Of a stretch of 8,562 nt of DNA, positions 1-5,679 are shown one piece after another. Source of the DNA: UBA6136 sp964344495. GTDB taxonomy: Bacteria > Pseudomonadota > Gammaproteobacteria > Methylococcales > Methylococcaceae. How positions within the stretch are numbered: the first letter of the stretch is position 1; every line of letters starts with the position of its first letter. Both the position numbers and the translations under genes were made by a program. The stretch spans positions 1 to 8,562 of the forward strand of contig CAYFNI010000094.1 in NCBI GenBank assembly GCA_964344495.1, written 5' to 3'. Below the pieces are notes generated by a model. It saw only the letters and a list, made by a program, of their open reading frames with translations. It had not been told where the DNA came from and ran no database searches.

Positions 1-1100
1 CGTTCCTGTATACCTCGCCTACCAATTCGACTCCGACCGACCAGTATTCCGATTTTGGCCTCCAGGGTATCAAGGGCGGGGACACCGCCGGCACCTACCT
101 CATTACCGGCACGACCAACTATAACGGCGTGACACACGGCGCCGTCTACAGTGGCCCGATCAACCATGGCTTCAGCGGCTATGGGAGCGGCACCGGCACC
201 TGGACGATCATGGACGTTCCCGTGTCGAATTCAACCGGAACCAGTGTCTATGGAGTCGATAATCTGGGTAATGGCACTGTGAATCTAGTCGGGTCGTATA
301 TCGACACCACCAATAACCAACGTGTCGGTTTTTACTATGCTGGCCCGCTGACGTCATCCCCCTCCAGCAGCAGTTTCATCTATTACTCGGGCCAGAATCA
401 GGCCGGCAAAACCGCGACGTTCACCTACATCCACAGCGTTTCTGGCGGCCTCGCGGTCGGGAACTATGACTTTCTGGGGGATGGCAACCCGGCTGGCAAT
501 GCGTTCATCTTTGCGCCCTACGCGACGCAGCAGCAGATCAATATCATCTACCCGGATACCGACAAGACCCATACCGCCTATGGCATCTGGTACAACGGCG
601 GCACCAGCTACACCATCGCTGGCGGTGTCGGACTCTCCTCGGCAACGATCGACAATGGCTACGGTGAACCCCTGGGGCAGGCCTATCTGATCGACTACGA
701 CAGTTCCCAGACCGGTGAGGCCGCGTTCAGCAATTACCAGACTTTCAGCTACAAGGCCTCGGGTGCTCTGAAGAAACGCTTCAAGCATAAGACCCTGGTC
801 ACCCATTTCGAAGGAATCTGGACCAACGGGAACGGCTTGTACAAAATGCCCGCGACCGTCACGGCGCTGGACGATACCACGCTGGCGGTTGGGGTAACTG
901 CTCAGGTCAGACGCAACAAGGCCAGTGGCAAGTTTGCCAAAAAGGCCACCTGGACCCCGATCAATGTGCCCAATGGCGGTTTCTGGACCAGCGATTCGAT
1001 CTACGATACGGCGAGTGTCGGCCTGGTCACCTACCCGGCGGCCAACGGTGCGCCGAGTTTCATGTCGGATTATGCGGTGATCCCGGTTCAGACTCAGTAA
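1..1100 (+). CDS. HAF-like repeat beta-propeller protein, 5' truncated
   Basis: The frame is open from the window edge (first full codon at position 3) to a TAA at 1098-1100, so the true start lies upstream. The GTG at 129 is only an internal codon. The visible 365 residues are rich in G, T, S, N and Y with almost no Cys, typical of exported beta-rich proteins. Degenerate units of about 50-65 residues recur, beginning near 54 (FGLQGI), 249 (YGVDNL), 426 (YIHSVS), 579 (YGIWYN) and about 804 (FEGIWT). A typical unit is an aromatic-G-hydrophobic start, a G-rich turn, a G-x-Y strand and then a strand such as VGFYYAGP. Linkers such as WTIMDVPV and WTPINVP sit between some units. This resembles the HAF-type repeat (linker IDVPGA, then GIN..G.IVG.Y and GFLY) that probably forms propeller blades. 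Function is unknown; a surface or periplasmic binding role is a guess. It is followed by a strong terminator and is convergent with the next gene. Confidence 0.75.
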   Translation, partial: FLYTSPTNSTPTDQYSDFGLQGIKGGDTAGTYLITGTTNYNGVTHGAVYSGPINHGFSGYGSGTGTWTIMDVPVSNSTGTSVYGVDNLGNGTVNLVGSYIDTTNNQRVGFYYAGPLTSSPSSSSFIYYSGQNQAGKTATFTYIHSVSGGLAVGNYDFLGDGNPAGNAFIFAPYATQQQINIIYPDTDKTHTAYGIWYNGGTSYTIAGGVGLSSATIDNGYGEPLGQAYLIDYDSSQTGEAAFSNYQTFSYKASGALKKRFKHKTLVTHFEGIWTNGNGLYKMPATVTALDDTTLAVGVTAQVRRNKASGKFAKKATWTPINVPNGGFWTSDSIYDTASVGLVTYPAANGAPSFMSDYAVIPVQTQ

Positions 1101-1183
1101 TCCGGAACGACTGGGGATCATCGATTGAGGTTGGGCGACCGGTCAGAATCACCCCTGCTAGAGCCCTCTCATTACGAGCCACA

Positions 1184-1216
1184 GGCCGCTCCCGATTGAT
1201 TCGGGCGCGGCCTTTT
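1184..1216 (+). terminator. Rho-independent terminator of the repeat-protein gene
   Basis: The outer stem GGCCGC (1184-1189) pairs with GCGGCC (1207-1212). After a single T/C mismatch, the inner stem CCCGA (1191-1195) pairs with TCGGG (1201-1205), leaving a 5-base loop. The stem is followed directly by TTTT (1213-1216). This is a GC-rich 11-pair hairpin with a short U tract, 84 bases after the TAA of the plus-strand gene. The remaining bases of the 1101-1221 gap show no gene. On the minus strand the hairpin starts just after the end of the lipoprotein gene but is not followed by a T run, so its effect there would be weaker. Confidence 0.8.
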
Positions 1217-1221
1217 CGTGC

Positions 1222-3072
1222 TTAATGCCCGTTTTCGGCGTCATGTTGCAAGAGAATCCGTCGGACCTCCTCAATCGCCAGCGGGTGTCCTTGGGCCGAA
1301 TGTCCACTGCGCACCACGAATTCGGACTCCACGCCGTCCAGATGGGCACTGCTGTATTCGACGACACCGTCGTTACCGGTCTTTACATCGGTACCGGGTA
1401 ACACGGCAATGATGGAATGACCCTTCACTCCCGTTGCCAGGGGCAGTTTGACAAGCGCCTTCATCACCGGGCTATCGGCCGACATGCCGTCGACACTGGT
1501 GGGCATCTTGTCGCGCAGGCTTTCCGGCAGTTTGAGCTGGGCCGATACCTGCTTGAATTTTTCCGCCCCCCCCTGAATCAGGGTAACCGGGAGAGTCAAC
1601 GTACTGCGGGCGAGTTCACGTACCCAGTCCTTGGTTAGAAAACTGCCCCGGTGCGGGGTCGAAATGAAGACGACCCGCTTCACGAAAGGCAACGGCTTGA
1701 AGAACATGGCCCGTTGCAAGCCGGTCTTGATCAGGGGGTCTGCCTCAAGCCGCTCGAATGGCTGATCGCTGATCGATTCCCAAAGCGCATTGCCCGGATT
1801 CACCGCCATGAAATGCGTCAGCAGTCCCCCCTGACTGTGGCCAATGACGACCATTTGATCCATCGCTGCATCCTTGTGCTGAGGATCCAGCTGATTGACC
1901 ATGGCCGTCAGCGTCTCCCGCAGGTCGGCGGCCGAGGCGGGCACCGGCAGATTGCTGGTGTACTCGTAGAACCAGAACTGGTACCGGTTGCGAATCACGG
2001 GGTCATTCTTGAGCGTGTTGACCATCTCGGCCCACCAGACCGGGCTGCTGCCGGTGCCGTGCACAAGCACAACCGGGATGCGCCCGGGTTGATAGGGCTG
2101 GATGAACAGCATGTGCTTTTGTACGGTTTCACCCGAGAAGAAGCGCTTCAGGCCAACATTCCAGAGTGCCGGATCGTTCAGACGATAGGCCAAAGGTGCG
2201 GTCGTGTCGGACTGCAGGGGAATCGACGTACCGTTCACGTCCACCGAGTGGTCGTCGTAGCTGGAGTAGAGCTCGATGTCCGCGGCACCCTGTCCGGCCT
2301 GTATCTCACGCAAGCCACCCTTGACGCGGAGGAACGCCGTGACCGGCATGGCGCCGCCGTTGGGCGCTTCATTGGTTTTGCGGGTCACCGCAATGATGGG
2401 AAGACCCAATCCCGGGGTCCGGTTGTGAGTCGTGAAGCCGAAGACCTCGTAGGCATCGGCCGGATAGAAACTGGAAAAGTCCTGTGTTCGCCAACCCAGT
2501 GAATCGGCCGACAGGGTCAGTGGCAGCTTGCCCAGTGGCAGTTGTCTTGAACCCGAGGCCAGTCGCAGGTTGTCACCGCTCACATTGGTGAAGCCGAGCC
2601 CCAGGGCCCGGTTATAGATCTCGCAGGCCTCGCGGAAGCGGTTGTCATAGGGGCTGGGGAGCGGCTCCTTGCCAGGATCAAGCAGGTAGAGATAGGCATA
2701 GACTGCCGACTGCAGGAAGGCATCGGAGGCAGCTGGCGTCCCCTTGGTCAGCGATGTGGCTGGCAGGGTGTTCGCCCAGTCATAACTGAGTTCGGCCAGT
2801 GCGAACAAAATGTCGCGCCGCTCGTCTTCCAGCGCGATGCGGTGAAGCTGGAACAGGGCGGCCTGAGGATTCGACTCGTAGACTTCAAGCAGGTTATATC
2901 GATGCAGTACCGTAGTCGCATCGTTGCTGAGTCCCTCGTTCATCAGCGGGCTTTTGGTGGCCAGCTGATAGGCCTCGTGGGGTTTGACCTTGGTCAGCCC
3001 GATCGGTTGGGAGCAAGCGGACAGCATGGCTGCCGCCATGATCAGGGCGGTACTGCGAAAATAGGATTTCAT
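1222..3072 (-). CDS. Lipoprotein with serine alpha/beta-hydrolase domain
   Basis: A predicted 616-residue exported hydrolase. The first 20 residues form a lipoprotein signal ending in the lipobox LSAC, with Cys20 as the acylated residue. Ser at +2 argues for outer-membrane sorting. Residues 27-160 are helical and TPR-like, and 165-310 look beta-rich. The alpha/beta-hydrolase core starts near 330: HGTGSS at 338-343 is the likely oxyanion loop, GHSQGG at 411-416 the nucleophile elbow with Ser413, and STPHRG at 481-486 is typical of lipase-like members. Asp568 in NDGVV and His591 or His596 near the end complete a plausible triad. Lipase or esterase action on an envelope lipid is an inference; the substrate is unknown. 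I chose the ATG at 3072 because it places the signal peptide correctly. An in-frame ATG at 3156 overlaps the stop of the preceding gene (TGATG) and would add 28 residues. No clear Shine-Dalgarno sequence precedes either start. It is the last gene of the minus-strand train. Confidence 0.85.
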   Translation of the reverse strand: MKSYFRSTALIMAAAMLSACSQPIGLTKVKPHEAYQLATKSPLMNEGLSNDATTVLHRYNLLEVYESNPQAALFQLHRIALEDERRDILFALAELSYDWANTLPATSLTKGTPAASDAFLQSAVYAYLYLLDPGKEPLPSPYDNRFREACEIYNRALGLGFTNVSGDNLRLASGSRQLPLGKLPLTLSADSLGWRTQDFSSFYPADAYEVFGFTTHNRTPGLGLPIIAVTRKTNEAPNGGAMPVTAFLRVKGGLREIQAGQGAADIELYSSYDDHSVDVNGTSIPLQSDTTAPLAYRLNDPALWNVGLKRFFSGETVQKHMLFIQPYQPGRIPVVLVHGTGSSPVWWAEMVNTLKNDPVIRNRYQFWFYEYTSNLPVPASAADLRETLTAMVNQLDPQHKDAAMDQMVVIGHSQGGLLTHFMAVNPGNALWESISDQPFERLEADPLIKTGLQRAMFFKPLPFVKRVVFISTPHRGSFLTKDWVRELARSTLTLPVTLIQGGAEKFKQVSAQLKLPESLRDKMPTSVDGMSADSPVMKALVKLPLATGVKGHSIIAVLPGTDVKTGNDGVVEYSSAHLDGVESEFVVRSGHSAQGHPLAIEEVRRILLQHDAENGH

Positions 3073-3155
3073 GGGCACACCGGGGAGCGGGTTGTGACGG
3101 GTTGAGGCGCGCGAGGCAGGCAACAAGCGAGTGAGTGAGTCGGCGGGCCGGTTCA

Positions 3156-3866
3156 TCAGTCGGTCCGCTGGTAGGTATTCAGCCATTCGTCCTGAATCAC
3201 GCGCGCGATGCCGCTGGCCTCCAGCACCAGATCGTCATCCGGTGTCCGGGTCTGGTAAGTCCAGCCCTCCGGCAGATCGAGTGAGGCACCGAGGCCCGGC
3301 AGACTCTCAAGGGTCAGCTCCGGGCGGAGCTGTTGCGAATATGACTGCATGATATAGCGGTGGCCGTCGGGGGATTGCAGTTCGAAGATCGGCCGTCCCT
3401 TTTTGAAGACGAAGCGGGTGGTGCGTTTGACCTTGTTTTCCCGGTAGGGCACAGACCGCCCATTCAGGACCGCGCGCAGGGAGAGGTCCACATCGGCCAT
3501 ATGGCGCGCATCCATCGTACCGAACCGCGCAATGCCGCCCGGGTTGGCCAGGCTGCTTTCGTCCATCAGGAAGTGACGCGGTCCGTTCAGAATGACCGTG
3601 TGTGCATCGTGTTGCTCAGCCAGTTGTCGGGTATTCAGCATTTCCCAAGCCGATGGGGGGCAGTCGTTCAGACCCAGGGTGTTATAGACCTGGGCGACAA
3701 ACGACAGCGGCCCACCGGAAATCACCAACATTTCGCAATAGCGCGTATCGCGCAGATTGTTGCGGTTGGCCATCGCCGCTTCGCCTGCCGTCAGCGCGGA
3801 CGGGGCCGACCAAAGTGAGAGCGCCAGACAGGAAAGTCCGGCGCACGTAAAGAGTCGATTGAGCAT
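3156..3866 (-). CDS. Conserved exported protein of unknown function
   Basis: A 236-residue protein with a Sec signal peptide: charged start MLNR, hydrophobic core to about residue 24, and likely cleavage after the ALTA or AGEA region. The mature part begins with an NLRDTRYCE segment. It has two cysteines, Cys44 and Cys69, that could form a periplasmic disulfide. The C-terminal half carries RTTRFVFKKGRPIFEL (149-164), an MQSYSQ element (173-178) and a VIQDEWLNTYQ end (223-233). From memory these resemble a widespread uncharacterised proteobacterial family; I know of no function. The open frame continues upstream to 4070, overlapping the preceding GTPase gene, but the ATG at 3866 is preferred because it begins the signal peptide. 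No Shine-Dalgarno sequence is visible. The stop overlaps a possible ATG of the lipoprotein gene by one base, and both products are exported, so the two may work together. Confidence 0.8.
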   Translation of the reverse strand: MLNRLFTCAGLSCLALSLWSAPSALTAGEAAMANRNNLRDTRYCEMLVISGGPLSFVAQVYNTLGLNDCPPSAWEMLNTRQLAEQHDAHTVILNGPRHFLMDESSLANPGGIARFGTMDARHMADVDLSLRAVLNGRSVPYRENKVKRTTRFVFKKGRPIFELQSPDGHRYIMQSYSQQLRPELTLESLPGLGASLDLPEGWTYQTRTPDDDLVLEASGIARVIQDEWLNTYQRTD

Positions 3867-3976
3867 GCGTGTGAGTGTTTGAGAGGCGATCGTTCGAAAT
3901 AAGGGAGTTCTAGTCTCAGAAAATACGCCACTCACGTCCGGTTTAACAGCCTCATTTAAAAAAACACGCCGGCGAT
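3867..3976 (-). promoter_or_regulatory. AT-rich gap with a possible weak internal promoter
   Basis: This is the longest non-coding gap inside the minus-strand train and is clearly more AT-rich than the coding sequence around it. Read on the minus strand, a TATTTT element (3925-3920) could serve as a -10 box about 55 bases before the ATG at 3866. The best upstream -35 candidate, TTAAAC (3946-3941), has a spacer of only 15 bases and matches the consensus poorly. A 7-base inverted repeat, GTGAGTG (3871-3877) and CACTCAC (3929-3935), flanks the -10 candidate and could be an operator or chance. The base composition supports a regulatory role better than any single motif does. Confidence 0.25.
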
Positions 3977-3991
3977 TCACCCCGTCCGCCG
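3958..3991 (-). terminator. Possible weak terminator at the end of GTPase A
   Basis: On the minus strand a 5-base stem (CGGCG at 3991-3987 pairing with CGCCG at 3974-3970) encloses a 12-base loop. GCGTG and then seven T residues (3964-3958) follow. The T tract is good, but the stem is short, its loop is long, it overlaps the stop codon, and five bases separate it from the T run. At most it would attenuate readthrough into the exported-protein gene. Confidence 0.25.
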
Positions 3992-5638
3992 CTCCTGAGA
4001 CAGCATCCGCCGCAGGAGGTCGGACGGGCGGTCTGCTTCGACATCCGGTCGGCGTGCGGCACGACTGCACTCCAGCAGGGCGTCCGCCGCGTTCAGTAGC
4101 CCGCGTCGCCGGGTTTCCAGACGTTCCAGCTCCTGCTGGATGTTGTCTTCATGCGCGGACAACGCCTCATGCACACCGGCCCGGAGACCGCGCAGGGCGC
4201 TGGTTTCGATGGAAGGCTTGAGCCGGGTGTAGGCGAACCACGGCAGCAGCCAGGCCAGTGCAATCAGCAACAGGCTGTGAACGGCAAAATCGGTACCGAG
4301 ATAGTCCAGATGGCGGGTAGCGCTGTCGTAATATCCCTTGACCACCTGAACGCTGGCCCAGCCAAGGGCACCCAGTGGCAGAACGACCGAGAGAAAACCC
4401 ATGCACTTCAGGGTCAGCCGCTGCAGACTGTTCCCCGGGAGGGCCAGAGCCTGCCGGAGCAGGAGCTGGCCGCGGTTGAGTACCTGCCGGCCCAACGCGT
4501 CGGTGGCCTGGGCCAGGCTGTGCTTCAGTGGTAATGGCGGCAAGCCGCGGTTGCCGGCATCCAGTACCAGCTGGCTGACAGCATCCGCTACGCGGCCATC
4601 CGCCCACGCATCCCAGAGGGTGGGTGGGGTGGAGTGGCTCGGAGATTCTGATGCCGGAGCCGCGAGATCAAGCGGTCGGCTCAGCGGGTTGGCGTCGCGT
4701 CCGGCAAAGGTGGCCGCCGTGATTCGCATGGGCCACTCGAGCCCGTTCATCAGGTCCGATTGGGCCGCAGTCCAAAGGGCATTCCACGATGGAACCAGGT
4801 CCAGATAACCACCACCGTCGCCCAGCCGTGCCATCACCCGTTGCAGGCTGTCCTCAAACGCAGCAAATCGGCTTTGCGCCACCCGGCTTTCCAGTTGGCG
4901 CATGAGGTGAACGGCCGATACCTCCTGCAGCAGATTCTGAAGCACGGAAAAATCATCCGTCCCGCGTGTGTCGGCCGGCTCCCGACAATCGGTGCGCAGC
5001 ACGATCGGATCGACAAACCCTCCGGCGCTGAGCAACTGCCGGAAGTCATCGTACTGGACCTCAAGCCCGCGGTCCCACTGATTCAGCACAAACACCCACG
5101 CATGATCCCTGCCGTGGGTTCGCAGCAGCTGCCAGCCCAGATCGTCGCGGTAGCGTTCCGGACTGACCACGTACACCAGCACATCGATATGGGGCAACCA
5201 GTCCAGCACGAGCGCGCGGTTTGCTTGGGCCACGCTATCGATGTCGGGCATGTCCACCCACATGATCTGCCGGCGGGCGTCATCGGGATGCTGTGCGATG
5301 CGCACCTGATCCATGGGGAAATCCTGGGGCAGGTTGGCGATCCGGATGCTCTCATGCAGGTAGACGGAGACCTCGCGCGAGGTGGGACGTTCTACGCCGG
5401 TCCGTGCAACCGCGCGACCGGCAAGCCGGTTGAGCAAGCTGCTCTTGCCAACGCCGGTACCGCCAAAAAAGGCCGCGACCAGGGGACGGTGGGTGCCCGG
5501 CTCAAACAGTGTTGAGGGACTGGCGGCTTCGAGGGCATCGAGTGGTGCCGGATCCTGGGGATTCAGCCAGTCCTCGGCAACGGCACGGTGAGCCCAGTGG
5601 CGGGCATCCTGCAGGACTTGCTCGTAAAGGGAAGTCAT
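3977..5638 (-). CDS. Membrane-anchored GTPase A of a tandem pair (dynamin-like)
   Basis: A 553-residue P-loop GTPase of the TRAFAC/Era-like or dynamin-like type. G1 is GGTGVGKSS at 59-67. G2 is probably Thr86 in a PTS motif. G3 is WVDMPDIDS at 127-135, where the usual DxxG glycine is Asp. G4 is NQWD at 186-189 after the hydrophobic strand WVFVL, with Gln in place of the usual Lys. VVSPERYRDD (157-166) matches an element in the neighbouring GTPase. The middle is helical with a low-complexity P/S stretch near 328-340. Two hydrophobic segments, about 412-432 and 450-470, are separated by a short loop and form a likely transmembrane hairpin. A charged helical, possibly coiled-coil tail (about 485-530) follows. 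The family is known to bind and hydrolyse GTP; membrane remodelling is inference. It lies 41 bases after GTPase B in the same direction. The ATG at 5638 lacks an obvious Shine-Dalgarno sequence. Confidence 0.85.
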   Translation of the reverse strand: MTSLYEQVLQDARHWAHRAVAEDWLNPQDPAPLDALEAASPSTLFEPGTHRPLVAAFFGGTGVGKSSLLNRLAGRAVARTGVERPTSREVSVYLHESIRIANLPQDFPMDQVRIAQHPDDARRQIMWVDMPDIDSVAQANRALVLDWLPHIDVLVYVVSPERYRDDLGWQLLRTHGRDHAWVFVLNQWDRGLEVQYDDFRQLLSAGGFVDPIVLRTDCREPADTRGTDDFSVLQNLLQEVSAVHLMRQLESRVAQSRFAAFEDSLQRVMARLGDGGGYLDLVPSWNALWTAAQSDLMNGLEWPMRITAATFAGRDANPLSRPLDLAAPASESPSHSTPPTLWDAWADGRVADAVSQLVLDAGNRGLPPLPLKHSLAQATDALGRQVLNRGQLLLRQALALPGNSLQRLTLKCMGFLSVVLPLGALGWASVQVVKGYYDSATRHLDYLGTDFAVHSLLLIALAWLLPWFAYTRLKPSIETSALRGLRAGVHEALSAHEDNIQQELERLETRRRGLLNAADALLECSRAARRPDVEADRPSDLLRRMLSQERRTG

Positions 5639-5679
5639 AGATCGAACTGTCGTGGGTGAATGTCGCTACCAAGTGACGA

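Noticed and set aside
354..1121. Minus-strand open frame of 255 codons opposite the repeat-protein gene
   Set aside because: It lies opposite a protein with clear repeat structure. Its product is a run of G, R, D and V without a recognisable fold, as expected from antisense reading of GC-rich codons.
1651..2502. Plus-strand open frame of 283 codons inside the lipoprotein region
   Set aside because: The minus strand carries the GHSQGG hydrolase over the same interval. The plus-strand product is rich in H, R and Q and has no domain I recognise.
3128..3139. Three tandem GAGT units between the exported-protein and lipoprotein genes
   Set aside because: Only twelve bases long and without a counterpart elsewhere; chance is a sufficient explanation.
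3867..4070. Upstream extension of the exported-protein gene overlapping GTPase A
   Set aside because: The extension would place 68 residues before an evident signal peptide and overlaps the GTPase coding end. The ATG at 3866 fits export.
4760..5515. Plus-strand open frame of 251 codons opposite GTPase A
   Set aside because: It covers the P-loop, G3 and G4 regions of GTPase A on the other strand and shows no motif of its own.
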